Shown: positions 26,459 to 34,574 of the stretch, one piece after another | Position numbering within the stretch: the first letter of the stretch is position 1 | Layout of the letters: the number at the start of each line of letters is the position of its first letter | Source of the DNA: JANQOZ01 sp045106555 | Lineage (GTDB): Bacteria > Pseudomonadota > Gammaproteobacteria > Xanthomonadales > SZUA-38 | DNA: 64,000 nt | Direction of reading: 5' to 3' | Assembly (NCBI GenBank): GCA_045106555.1 | Contig: JBGCET010000001.1 | Location: 28,304 to 92,303 of the forward strand | Notes under the pieces: generated by a model | What the model was told of the DNA's origin: nothing | The model's database searches: none | The model's input: only the letters and a program-made list of their open reading frames with translations | Translations under genes and position numbers: made by a program

Positions 26459-27154
26459 TTGGAATTTTCACCTCCGCTCCAGTCGGCTCAACTCATTCGC
26501 CGTTACAAACGCTTTCTGGCTGATGTGAAATGGCCCGACGGCACAGAAACAACCGTTCACTGCCCCAACACAGGTGCCATGACCGGATGTGCAGACCCTG
26601 GCGCTCGCATTTGGCTGAGCCGCGCCAGTAACCCCAAACGCAAATACCCATGGACCTGGGAACTGGTTGAAACGGCAGAAGGCGTTACCGTGGGTATCCA
26701 CACGGGACGAACCAATCGGCTGGCAGAGGAGGCCATATTGGCCGGTCAATTTGCCAGTCTAGATTGCGCCACTTTGCGCCGGGAAGTCACCTTTGGTGAT
26801 AGCCGCTTGGACTTCGTGCTGACCGGCAACGATGGTATCGACACTCAGGTGGAGGTGAAAAACGTGACCGCCGCAGTTAGCGATCGTGTCGCCGCTTTTC
26901 CCGATACAGTGAGTGTGCGCGCCACCAAACACGTACAACATTTGACCCATGCAGCAACATCCGGCCGAGCAGCACTGGTTTTTGTTGTCCAGCGCGGCGA
27001 CGTCGATGCCGTCAGGCCTGCGCAGGACATTGATCCAGCCTTTGCTCAGGCAGTGTCCGAAGCCTGTGAAGCCGGTGTTCAGGTCTTGGCCGCACGGTGG
27101 TCGCTGACTCCTCAGGCGGTGGCGTTCGAAAAACCCCTGCCTGTCCTCATATAA
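26459..27154 (+). CDS. sfsA: SfsA family protein (sugar fermentation stimulation)
   Basis: A 231-residue SfsA homologue, a nuclease-fold DNA-binding protein reported to affect maltose metabolism in E. coli. It begins MEFSPPLQSAQLIRRYKRFL, matching the family start. HCPNTGAMTGC is near 34, followed by WLSRASNPKRKYPWTWE and GIHTGRTNRL, with the nuclease-like VEVKNVT near 143. The start is TTG, supported by TGAGG seven bases upstream. An ATG at 26446 is in another frame. It is divergent from the BamE-like gene. Confidence 0.95.
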   Translation: MEFSPPLQSAQLIRRYKRFLADVKWPDGTETTVHCPNTGAMTGCADPGARIWLSRASNPKRKYPWTWELVETAEGVTVGIHTGRTNRLAEEAILAGQFASLDCATLRREVTFGDSRLDFVLTGNDGIDTQVEVKNVTAAVSDRVAAFPDTVSVRATKHVQHLTHAATSGRAALVFVVQRGDVDAVRPAQDIDPAFAQAVSEACEAGVQVLAARWSLTPQAVAFEKPLPVLI

Positions 27155-27257
27155 ATTGCGTGTCAACCAACTGCGCCGGCCAAACGTTATAGAGTTAGCA
27201 GGCCGAAACATGGGCCCGCACGGTAGGTCGACATTGAGCCGGAACAGGACATTGAAT

Positions 27258-27725
27258 ATGCAGGCACGCAAAACTCAATCAGGGATCGGTGTTTGGTGGC
27301 TGGGACTGCTGCTGATTGTAGCCTGCTCCCTCAGCCAGGCCGCCCCGGCGCTGCAAACCGGCCTTAACGGCACCTGGTGGAACGCTGATCAAGACGGGCA
27401 GGGATTTGTAATTCATATCATTCCCGATGCCAATCAACTGTTTTTGGCCTGGTTCACCTTCGCGCCATCGGGCGGCAAACAACTTTGGTTGACCGGCTCC
27501 GGCACATTGGATCAGATGCCCGTTGAGCTGACGCTGACCTTGACCAGCGGAGGCGCGCTCAATTCGCCCGAGCCGGCCACCTCGGCCCAGCAGTGGGGCA
27601 GCGCTACGTTGCAATTTGATACCTGCGCAACGGGCAATTTCAGCTTTGACGGTCAGGCTACCGGTTCCATTGACATCACACGACTTACGCCAGTGGTTTC
27701 CTGCGACGAAGGCTCCCAGCGATGA
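27258..27725 (+). CDS. small secreted protein, single copy of an unassigned W-rich domain
   Basis: A 155-residue protein with a signal peptide (hydrophobic stretch then SQAAPA) and one copy of a domain also present in the next gene and twice in the protein at 40970-44290. The domain reads GTWWNADQDGQGFVIH, then LAWFTFAPSGGKQLWLTGSG, then WGSATLQF and GSIDITRLT. Two cysteines (in FDTCATG and VSCDEG) could form a disulfide. I do not recognise a named family. The ATG at 27258 gives the signal peptide; the ORF upstream of it is not supported. Its stop overlaps the next ATG by four bases. Confidence 0.7.
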   Translation: MQARKTQSGIGVWWLGLLLIVACSLSQAAPALQTGLNGTWWNADQDGQGFVIHIIPDANQLFLAWFTFAPSGGKQLWLTGSGTLDQMPVELTLTLTSGGALNSPEPATSAQQWGSATLQFDTCATGNFSFDGQATGSIDITRLTPVVSCDEGSQR

Positions 27726-28453
27726 ACTGGATCAACGCGAAATTGCTGTCAGGCGCTGTGTTCGGGAGTGTATTGCTGCTGGCAGCAACGCCGGGCCAAT
27801 GCGCAGACATTGCGGTTGAGATCTTGGATAACCGGTTTGTTCCGGAGGTCGTTTCAGCTGACCCGGGTGACACCGTCATTTTCACCGTGGTGCAAGGGCG
27901 TCACCAATTGGAAGCCGATGCCAGCACGCCCATTTCCGGTTTACCCAGTAGTGCGCTGGAAACCGGCGAAAGCCTGGCGCTGACCCTTACCGACCCACCC
28001 GGCGACTATTTCTTCTATAGCACCGCCCAGGAAAATTTTCGCGGCGCGCTGTCCATTGCGGACGCGTCTGAGTCCTACATAATTGACAACCGCATCTCCA
28101 GCGGTTGGTTTAATCCTGACGCTGCCGGTCAGGGCTTGCTGTTTGAGTATGTGCCGTCCAGCAACGTAGTGGTGGCCTACTGGTTCACCTTTGATTTTTC
28201 CAGCGGCGAACAGCTGTGGCTGATTGGCACCGGTCAGCCAGAGAACGATCAAGTGACCATGGAAATGGTCAGCGCCGTGGGCGGCGTTCTCAACAACTCA
28301 GCGCCGGTCAGCAAGCCGGTTTGGGGAGAACTGACGGTGAATTTTTCCGATTGTGACAATGCCACTGCCTGGTTTGACGCCAGTCAGGCCCAACAGTCTG
28401 GACAGGTCAACCTGGATCGACTGTATCTGACCAGCCTCTGCGAGCAGGAGTGA
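27722..28453 (+). CDS. secreted cupredoxin-like domain fused to the unassigned W-rich domain
   Basis: A 243-residue exported protein (signal peptide ending GQCADI). Residues about 28-115 follow a plastocyanin-like pattern: VEILDNRFVPEVVSADPGDTV, a histidine in QGRHQLEAD, and GDYFFYSTAQENFRGALSI. Where type 1 copper proteins carry the C-x-H-x-M ligand loop, this protein has serine, glutamine and no methionine, so copper binding is probably lost. Residues about 125-243 are a second copy of the W-rich domain (SSGWFNPDAAGQGLLFE, YWFTFDFSSGEQLWLIGTG, ending in RLYLTSLC). It is coupled to genes on both sides, upstream by ATGA and downstream by close overlap. Confidence 0.7.
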   Translation: MNWINAKLLSGAVFGSVLLLAATPGQCADIAVEILDNRFVPEVVSADPGDTVIFTVVQGRHQLEADASTPISGLPSSALETGESLALTLTDPPGDYFFYSTAQENFRGALSIADASESYIIDNRISSGWFNPDAAGQGLLFEYVPSSNVVVAYWFTFDFSSGEQLWLIGTGQPENDQVTMEMVSAVGGVLNNSAPVSKPVWGELTVNFSDCDNATAWFDASQAQQSGQVNLDRLYLTSLCEQE

Positions 28454-28458
28454 TGTCC

Positions 28459-30084
28459 ATGATGAATCTCAACGCCAGTGTAATCCGCTCGGGCCAGCGA
28501 AGCCGCAGTGCAGCACTGAATCCGGCCCGTATCGATGCAATCGCTCAACGGTCAAACGTTGGCCACCACTTGGCCCAGTGGCAGAAAAGCCGCACTGGGG
28601 CAGGCCGCCAGAAAAAAACCTCAGCGTCACTGAAAGGCGCGGATCGCAGCGTTGTACATCTGCTGAATCGTACCTCCTTTGGCATCGCTGGCCCTGATCT
28701 CAACTTGGCTCGGGAACTGGGTTTTGAGGGCTACCTGAACTATCAGCTGGACGCTCAGCAGATTGACGATCAGTTTCTCGAAGATTTGCTGGCTGATCTT
28801 TTTCCAGCCCTGAATCTGTCTTACCAGGAGATATTTGATCGCCTAGGAGAGGAGGACTTTGATCCGGCTTCAGAATTAATCGTGGCAACCATTGCCCGTC
28901 AGTTGTTTAGCCCGCGCCAGTTGTTTGAGGTGATGACTGAGTTCTGGTCCAACCACTTCAACGTTTTTCTGCTGGATGGGGCGGTGGAATATCTGAAAAT
29001 CGTTGATGATCGAGTCAACGTTCGACCCTTCGCTTTGGGCCAATTTTCCCAGCTGCTGTCTGCCAATGCTCGCAGCCCGGCGATGTTGTACTACCTGGAC
29101 AACTTTTCCAACACGCGTTTTGGGCCCAACGAGAATTACGCCAGGGAATTAATGGAACTGCACACCCTCGGGGTGGACGGTGGCTATACCGAAAATGATG
29201 TGGTGGAGGTGGCCCGCTGTTTTACGGGCTGGACCATTGATCCGCGCAGCGAAGAGGTGTTTGCGTTCAGTCAAGAAGATCATGACGTCGGCGCGAAAAC
29301 GGTGCTCGGCGTGGACATACCTGCTGGGGGTGGTATTGAAGATGGCGAACAGGTGCTGAACCTGTTGTTGTCTGACCCCGCCACACCCCAGTTTTTGGCG
29401 CGCAAGCTGTGTCGTCGGTTTATTTCAGACCAGCCATCGGAATCGATAGTCAACAGCGTGGCTCAGTCGTTTGAGTCCAGCGGCGGTGATGTTCCCAGCG
29501 TGATGCGCGCCGTGTTGTTGTCTGATGAGTTTATGGCCAGTGAGAACCAGAAATTTCGTCGTCCCAACGAACTGGTCGGCTCTATGGTGCGCAGCCTGCA
29601 GCCGGTGGATGGCAGCAATTATTTTTCAGTGATTTTTCGGCAGTTGGAAACCTTGGGTCAAATTCCCTTTTTCGCCCCCGACCCAACCGGGTACCCGGAT
29701 CAACAGGGAGACTGGCTGAATACCAATGCCTTGCTGAGCCGTTGGAATTTGGGTTTTTCGGTGGCCTTTGGGGAAATTCCGGCGTCCACCCGTGTAGATG
29801 CAAACGATATTCCTGACGGTCAACGGGTGCCGGTGATGGCCGACTTCTTTGCGATCAACGTGCTTGAACTCATTGCTGATGCGCGCACGCCGGCGCAAAT
29901 TGTCGACCGGGTGCTGGAAGAGTTTCTGCACCGCCAGATTGGGGTTGCCGATCGCAGCACCTTGATCACCCTGGCATCGGGAAATGGGCCGGCCACGGCA
30001 CCGCTGAGTCTCAGCGCCGCGGTTGCTTCGGCCCGAGCAGTGCTGGCCAGCGCGCTGGCCTCTCGTTACTTCCAGAATCGGTGA
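28459..30084 (+). CDS. DUF1800 domain protein
   Basis: About 541 residues of the DUF1800 family, whose function is unknown. Recognisable segments: VVHLLNRTSFGIAGPDL near 70, EFWSNHFNVF near 165, ENYARELMELHTLGVDGGYTENDV and the adjacent ARCFTGW near 230, then FLARKLCRRFISDQP and RRPNELVGSMVR. DUF1800 genes are typically followed directly by DUF1501 genes, as here. No clean signal peptide is seen; the N-terminal 60 residues are basic and low in hydrophobicity. GGAG eight bases before the ATG at 28459 favours that start over the GTG at 28450 or the ATG at 28453. Confidence 0.88.
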   Translation: MMNLNASVIRSGQRSRSAALNPARIDAIAQRSNVGHHLAQWQKSRTGAGRQKKTSASLKGADRSVVHLLNRTSFGIAGPDLNLARELGFEGYLNYQLDAQQIDDQFLEDLLADLFPALNLSYQEIFDRLGEEDFDPASELIVATIARQLFSPRQLFEVMTEFWSNHFNVFLLDGAVEYLKIVDDRVNVRPFALGQFSQLLSANARSPAMLYYLDNFSNTRFGPNENYARELMELHTLGVDGGYTENDVVEVARCFTGWTIDPRSEEVFAFSQEDHDVGAKTVLGVDIPAGGGIEDGEQVLNLLLSDPATPQFLARKLCRRFISDQPSESIVNSVAQSFESSGGDVPSVMRAVLLSDEFMASENQKFRRPNELVGSMVRSLQPVDGSNYFSVIFRQLETLGQIPFFAPDPTGYPDQQGDWLNTNALLSRWNLGFSVAFGEIPASTRVDANDIPDGQRVPVMADFFAINVLELIADARTPAQIVDRVLEEFLHRQIGVADRSTLITLASGNGPATAPLSLSAAVASARAVLASALASRYFQNR

Positions 30085-30093
30085 GGAGCTATC

Positions 30094-31314
30094 ATGCGTA
30101 GACGACAGTTTATTCAATTGGGTGCGGCGGCCAGCGCGATTGGGCTGGGGCCGCAGCTGGTGTTTGGCGCGCCGCAAAAAGGGTCTGCACAGCGCGACAT
30201 CCTGATTGTGGTTTTCCAGCGCGGCGCAGCAGACGGCATGAATATGGTTGTGCCGTATACCGAAGGCGCGTACTACGATGCCAGACCCACCGTGGCCATC
30301 GGTGAGCCTGGAAGCACCGGCGGTGCTTTGGACCTGGATGGGTTTTATGGCCTTCACCCCGACATGGCGAGCCTGTTGCCTTTGTATCAGTCTGGCGCTC
30401 TGGGCATTGTCCACGCCGCGGGCTCTCCCGGCGATTCGCGATCCCATTTTGATGCCCAGGATTTCATGGAAAAAGGCTCCCTGGAAAAAGGACTGGTATT
30501 TGACGGCTGGCTGAACCGGCATCTGACGGCACTGTCCGGGCAAATGGCGGAGACCTTTAGTGCGGTAGGGTTTGGCAACAGTCTTCCGTTGTCATTGCGT
30601 GGCGCCACACCCAGTGTGGGGGTTAAGCAGTTAGGCGACTACGCCTTGGCAGCGCCTGATCAATGGCTGCCGGCCATCCGGGAAAATATCGTCAGTCTGT
30701 TCGATCAACAGCAATCACTGGATGTTGTAGCAGGTAGTATCTTGGAGTCCGTCGACCTATTGGCGGCAGCCGATCCGCTGTCAATTCCCGTCACCAATGG
30801 TGCCGAATATCCGGATAACACCTTTGGTACTCAGATGTCCCAGCTCGCTCAGTTGATTAAGGCCGACCTCGGGCTGGAAATGGCCGCCGTGGACATCAAC
30901 GGCTGGGATCACCATGACCGGCAAAACGATGATTTTGGGCCTTTGGCCGGTGCGTTCGCTCAGGGTTTGGCAGCCTTTCATGCGGACATGGGCGAGGCGA
31001 TGTCGGGGATAACTGTGGTTACGATGACGGAATTTGGCCGCCGGCTCGGGGAAAATGCTTCTGAGGGCACCGACCACGGTCACGGGTCAGTGATGTTTGC
31101 TCTGGGAGGGGGCGTCAACGGTGGCCAGGTGATGGCCGATTGGCCTGGGCTGGCGCCGGACAACTTAAATCGTGGAGACCTTGAGGTCACCACCGATTTC
31201 AGAACAGTTCTTGCTGAAGCGTTGGTGAAGCGGGCAGGGAGTACCAGCATCAGCAGCACATTTCCGGGTTTTGATGGTCCGCAGTCGGTAGGACTGTTTC
31301 AGCCGATGGTATAA
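30094..31314 (+). CDS. DUF1501 domain protein, probable Tat substrate
   Basis: A 406-residue member of the DUF1501 family, which has a sulfatase/alkaline phosphatase-like fold. The N-terminus MRRRQFIQLGAAASAIGLG has the twin-arginine form of a Tat signal. Family segments: FQRGAADGMNMVVPY near 50, the S-H-F-D-A-Q-D-F motif near 125, INGWDHH near 270, and TEFGRR with GTDHGHG near 310-330, the histidine/aspartate-rich end typical of the family. GAGGAG just before the ATG is a strong ribosome site. It forms an operon with the DUF1800 gene and the two W-rich-domain genes. Confidence 0.9.
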   Translation: MRRRQFIQLGAAASAIGLGPQLVFGAPQKGSAQRDILIVVFQRGAADGMNMVVPYTEGAYYDARPTVAIGEPGSTGGALDLDGFYGLHPDMASLLPLYQSGALGIVHAAGSPGDSRSHFDAQDFMEKGSLEKGLVFDGWLNRHLTALSGQMAETFSAVGFGNSLPLSLRGATPSVGVKQLGDYALAAPDQWLPAIRENIVSLFDQQQSLDVVAGSILESVDLLAAADPLSIPVTNGAEYPDNTFGTQMSQLAQLIKADLGLEMAAVDINGWDHHDRQNDDFGPLAGAFAQGLAAFHADMGEAMSGITVVTMTEFGRRLGENASEGTDHGHGSVMFALGGGVNGGQVMADWPGLAPDNLNRGDLEVTTDFRTVLAEALVKRAGSTSISSTFPGFDGPQSVGLFQPMV

Positions 31315-31373
31315 CTGAACCGAGACCGCTGCCTGGGGCTGTGACAACGCTTCAGGTGTGCCGATTGATGGAC

Positions 31374-31404
31374 AAAAAAAAATCCTGCCGAAGCAGGATT
31401 TTTT
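31374..31404. terminator. bidirectional rho-independent terminator
   Basis: A ten-base-pair stem (31379-31388 with 31393-31402) closed by a four-base loop. It is flanked by an A-run on one side and a T-run on the other, so it can serve both the DUF1501 operon (plus) and the rpmJ paralogue (minus). Read on the minus strand, the loop is the stable C(UUCG)G tetraloop. Confidence 0.9.
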
Positions 31405-31408
31405 GGTC

Positions 31409-31534
31409 TTACCGCTGTCTCGCTTTGAAACGCGGGTTTGACTTGCAGATCACAAACAGCTTGCCGCGGCGGCGTACTACTTTGCAGTCGCGATGGCGCT
31501 GTTTGGCTGACTTCAAAGAAGATAACACTTTCAT
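31409..31534 (-). CDS. rpmJ: 50S ribosomal protein L36, zinc-ligand-poor paralogue (YkgO type)
   Basis: A 41-residue protein, MKVLSSLKSAKQRHRDCKVV then RRRGKLFVICKSNPRFKARQ and a final R. It matches the YkgO-type L36 paralogue, with the SLKSAK start and CKSNPRFKARQ end. Standard L36 has a C-x2-C...C...H zinc site; here only two cysteines remain and the histidine ligand is missing, so this is the C-minus form. That form replaces the zinc protein in zinc starvation in organisms having both copies. No Zur-like operator was identified. A terminator with a UUCG loop follows its stop. Confidence 0.93.
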   Translation of the reverse strand: MKVLSSLKSAKQRHRDCKVVRRRGKLFVICKSNPRFKARQR

Positions 31535-31673
31535 GGTTAAGTTCTCGCCAAGCAACAAAGCCGTCTATGATAGCAAATTTCGTCGCGGGTAAACACTCCC
31601 TGTGGACAACGATGTTCTACAGGCGTAGGTTTCCCGCTGGGACGCTCAGGGGTGAGCGCAAAAGGGACAGTAG

Positions 31674-32402
31674 ATGGATCTCTCGATTGTGATTCCGGTC
31701 TACAACGAAGTAGATAATTTGGACAGTTTGGCCCGACAGGTGTTTGCGGCCCTGAATGGCGTTATTGCCTATCAACTGGTCATTGTTGACGATGGTAGTG
31801 CTGACGCCAGCCAACAAGAGCTAGCGCGCCTGCAGAGCGATTTTCCCATCACGGTGGTGACCCATCCGGCTAACGTTGGCCAGTCGGCGGCAATCTGCAG
31901 CGGCGTAGGTGCGGCCACCGCAGAATGGATCGCTACCTTAGACGGCGACCTGCAGAACGATCCAGCAGACATTCCCCGCTTGTTTGCCGCAGCCAAAGAG
32001 GCGTCCCATCCTGTGCTGGTAGCTGGCAACCGCGTGAATCGTCAGGACAATTGGATCCGGCGTGCCTCCTCACGAGTCGCCAACCGTATTCGGCGCTGGG
32101 CTCTTGCCGACGATTGCCCAGATACCGGTTGTTCCCTGAAAGTGTTTCGTCGTGCAGATTTCCTGATTCTGCCACAGTTTGACCACATGCACCGATTTCT
32201 ACCGGCGCTGTTTGCCGCTCAGGGCGTACCCATTATCAATCTGCCGGTCAATCACAGACCGCGACAGGCTGGGGTATCCAAATACGGCGTCGGCAACCGC
32301 CTGTGGGTGGGAATCACAGACATGTTAGGCGTTCGCTGGCTGAGAAAGCGGCGGTTTTCTTTCAACGCCGATCAACGGCTGGAGCAGCGCCGGGATGAAT
32401 GA
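31674..32402 (+). CDS. glycosyltransferase family 2 (DPM1/ArnC-like)
   Basis: A 242-residue GT-A glycosyltransferase that probably moves a sugar from a nucleotide donor to polyprenyl phosphate. Motifs: SIVIPVYNEVDNL at the start, VIVDDGSAD near 40, and the metal-binding LDGDLQNDP near 90. The downstream DTGCSLKVFRRADF and PVNHRPRQAGVSKYG are typical of the dolichyl-phosphate mannosyltransferase-like branch. It lacks the C-terminal membrane segments found in ArnC and GtrB. Its end overlaps the next gene by eight bases. Together with the LAB-N protein and the GT39 enzyme it suggests glycan or lipid modification at the membrane. Confidence 0.88.
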   Translation: MDLSIVIPVYNEVDNLDSLARQVFAALNGVIAYQLVIVDDGSADASQQELARLQSDFPITVVTHPANVGQSAAICSGVGAATAEWIATLDGDLQNDPADIPRLFAAAKEASHPVLVAGNRVNRQDNWIRRASSRVANRIRRWALADDCPDTGCSLKVFRRADFLILPQFDHMHRFLPALFAAQGVPIINLPVNHRPRQAGVSKYGVGNRLWVGITDMLGVRWLRKRRFSFNADQRLEQRRDE

Positions 32403-32766
32403 CTGCGCCTGCGAACCCGAGGCAGGCGGATTTCTGCAGGCTTTTTTGGAGCCGTTTGTTGGCGGCTGGTTATACGTCGACTCTTTGTGGTGGACGGCTT
32501 TGGGGTTTGCTGGTGCCGCCGTTTTTGGTTCTCGATTTCTATTGCAGTGGTTGACCTCTGAAAAAGAAAAAGCGCTGGTGGTGCCCTGGTATTTCTGGCA
32601 TCTGAGTTTCTGGGGCAGTTGTCTGAACTTCCTTTACGCCATGCACTTGGACAAGGCCCCGCTGATTGCCGGCACTATTGCGTTACCGCTGCTGTATGGC
32701 CGCAACCTGATATTGCTCAATCGCAGCGGCCGGGGTGATCTCCGGCAAAGCACAACTGACGTTTGA
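32395..32766 (+). CDS. small membrane protein, lipid A biosynthesis N-terminal (LAB-N) domain
   Basis: A 123-residue, mostly hydrophobic protein with three or four membrane helices. The segments FGSRFLLQWLTSEKEKALVV and PWYFWHLSFWGSCLNFLYA are the hallmark of the LAB-N domain, found fused to lipid-A-disaccharide synthase in some bacteria and otherwise as a stand-alone protein next to GT2 genes. YGRNLILL near the end corresponds to the conserved terminal helix. It overlaps the upstream GT2 gene by eight bases. Its last 84 bases also lie opposite the 3' end of the convergent GT39 gene. Confidence 0.88.
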   Translation: MNDCACEPEAGGFLQAFLEPFVGGWLYVDSLWWTALGFAGAAVFGSRFLLQWLTSEKEKALVVPWYFWHLSFWGSCLNFLYAMHLDKAPLIAGTIALPLLYGRNLILLNRSGRGDLRQSTTDV

Positions 32767-34365
32767 TCGATCCACCAGTCGCCATTGGCGGCGATGAGCG
32801 ACACCAAGGTTTACCGGGAAACCATTTTCAAAACAATGTTTTAGGTCTTCCTCTTGAAGCAAAACCTTACCTTGAGGGTTAGCGGCCAACCAGTGCACAG
32901 CCCCGTGAGCCTGGATCTTCGGCTCTACCAGGTAGCCAAAATTGGTGGTGGCTCTGCGGGCCTGCAAAATGGTTTGCTCTTTCCAGTGGACCAGCGCCAG
33001 CGGTACCCCAGGGTCAAGCTGCCTTTCCACCTTTAGCAACAGATTCCTACCGGATTTTAGACCGTCCAACCGAGGATAAATCCACAGCCCAATGGTGAGC
33101 CACAGCACCCCCATCATGGCCAGGAAGGGCATAAACCGTCGACGAAAGGTCAGCCCAGTGACCAGCAAGATGCCTGCGCCAGCAATGAGTAGTGGGGTCA
33201 CCAGATTTAGATCGTAACGGGCGGTCAGTTCTTCAGCGCGCTGTGGGTCACCAAACTCCAGCCAAAGCGCTGCAGCGGTCAACAAGGAGCCCAGAAACGT
33301 TGGAAACAGCCAACCCAGTTTTCCACTCCAACTGTGGCGAGACAGGGTTGCAAGTGCCGGTGCCGCCGCGACGCAAACCCAGGGCAGGGCGGGCAAAATG
33401 TAGACGCCGCGCTTGGCAGGGCTTAAGGAGAAAAACAGAATAACCAACGCCGCCCAACCCAGTAGCAGAAGCGTTGCCGGGTCGCGGTTGCGCAATTTGC
33501 TATACCAATCAGGCACTAGTGCGGGCAGCAGCAAAAACACCGGCAACCACAGGGCCGGAATCACATGGGTGATGAAATACCAGGGCGGCTTAAAGTGATG
33601 GCTGGGGCTGACATATCGCTCCGCAGTTTGCTGGAACAAGATGTTGTCCCGATACGCCAAGTAAGCAGGGTCACTGTTTTGAGCTACCAGCCAAATCATG
33701 GGCAGGAACCAGCAACATGCCGCCGCCAGCATTAGCAGAACGCCGCCAACCCCCAGCATTGGCGTGACCCTTCCCGAGCGCTCATCACGGCGCAGCAGGG
33801 GTAGCAGCAACAACATCAACAACGGAAGAAAACCCACCCCCTTGGTAATGATGCCAAAACCACAGGCCGCAAAACCCACCAACAACCAGCGCGGACTGGG
33901 GCCCAGCAGAAAGTGGCGCAAAAAGCTGTAAACCCCAAGCGCTATCCACGCGGTCACCATAGCGTCCAGCTGCCCTGCGCGACTTTCCAGCACAAACTGG
34001 GGGGTGGCCAGCAAGATAAGGCCGGCGACGGTCGCAATCTGAGGGTTGTAAAGTCGCCGTGTTAAGTCGAACACCAGAAGCAGGGTGATTAGGCCAAAAA
34101 TCAGGCTCGGAAGGGTGTGGGCCAGTCGAATAGAACCGGTGAATTTCAACACGACCGCCTGACACCACATGTACAGCGGCGGTTTGTCTGGGTAGAGCTC
34201 GCCGCCCCGGCGGGGGAAAAACCACTCGCCGCTGTCCACCATTTCCCAGGCTACCAGAGCAAATCGCGGCTCATCGGAGGGCCAGGGATCTTTTAGGCCA
34301 ATACCCGCGCCAATAAACACAATGGCCAGCGCTGCCAGCAGGGCGGCGCGCAGGGAAACACTCAA
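32683..34365 (-). CDS. GT39 (ArnT/PMT-like) membrane glycosyltransferase
   Basis: A 560-residue integral membrane protein with about 12 hydrophobic segments and a C-terminal soluble domain from about 430. The N-terminal periplasmic loop has the catalytic aspartate motif DEPRFALVAWEM and later the KPPLYMW segment, both characteristic of the ArnT/PMT group, which transfer sugars from polyprenyl-phosphate donors to lipid A or proteins. The nearby GT2 enzyme could make the donor. The start is TTG, with TTGA overlapping the stop of the upstream 63-codon gene. The 3' end overlaps the LAB-N gene on the other strand by 84 bases. Confidence 0.85.
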   Translation of the reverse strand: MSVSLRAALLAALAIVFIGAGIGLKDPWPSDEPRFALVAWEMVDSGEWFFPRRGGELYPDKPPLYMWCQAVVLKFTGSIRLAHTLPSLIFGLITLLLVFDLTRRLYNPQIATVAGLILLATPQFVLESRAGQLDAMVTAWIALGVYSFLRHFLLGPSPRWLLVGFAACGFGIITKGVGFLPLLMLLLLPLLRRDERSGRVTPMLGVGGVLLMLAAACCWFLPMIWLVAQNSDPAYLAYRDNILFQQTAERYVSPSHHFKPPWYFITHVIPALWLPVFLLLPALVPDWYSKLRNRDPATLLLLGWAALVILFFSLSPAKRGVYILPALPWVCVAAAPALATLSRHSWSGKLGWLFPTFLGSLLTAAALWLEFGDPQRAEELTARYDLNLVTPLLIAGAGILLVTGLTFRRRFMPFLAMMGVLWLTIGLWIYPRLDGLKSGRNLLLKVERQLDPGVPLALVHWKEQTILQARRATTNFGYLVEPKIQAHGAVHWLAANPQGKVLLQEEDLKHCFENGFPVNLGVAHRRQWRLVDRSNVSCALPEITPAAAIEQYQVAAIQQR

Positions 34366-34553
34366 CGCTTGTTGGACTCCAGATCTCGGCGTAAGAGTTT
34401 GATCTGTCGGTGCTGTTCTTTGAAATCGGCCTCAATGGCTACGGTGAGCTGATACATCGCTTTGCTCAGGTTCTGTACCGCTGGGTCACACTTTGCGTTG
34501 AGGTAAAGCTCGAGGTTTTTGTTCAGTTCCTCTATTGCAGACTGATAGCTCAT
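34362..34553 (-). CDS. small hypothetical protein
   Basis: A 63-residue helical, charged protein (MSYQSAIEELNKNLELYLNA start; ends in LLRRDLESNKR) with no signal peptide, membrane segment or motif I recognise. It lies 21 bases after the wax-ester synthase stop and overlaps the GT39 start by four bases. Its location in a tight operon is the main evidence that it is real. An in-frame start at 34571 would add six residues; I prefer the ATG at 34553. Confidence 0.6.
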   Translation of the reverse strand: MSYQSAIEELNKNLELYLNAKCDPAVQNLSKAMYQLTVAIEADFKEQHRQIKLLRRDLESNKR

Positions 34554-34574
34554 GAAACAAATGCTCTTCAATAA

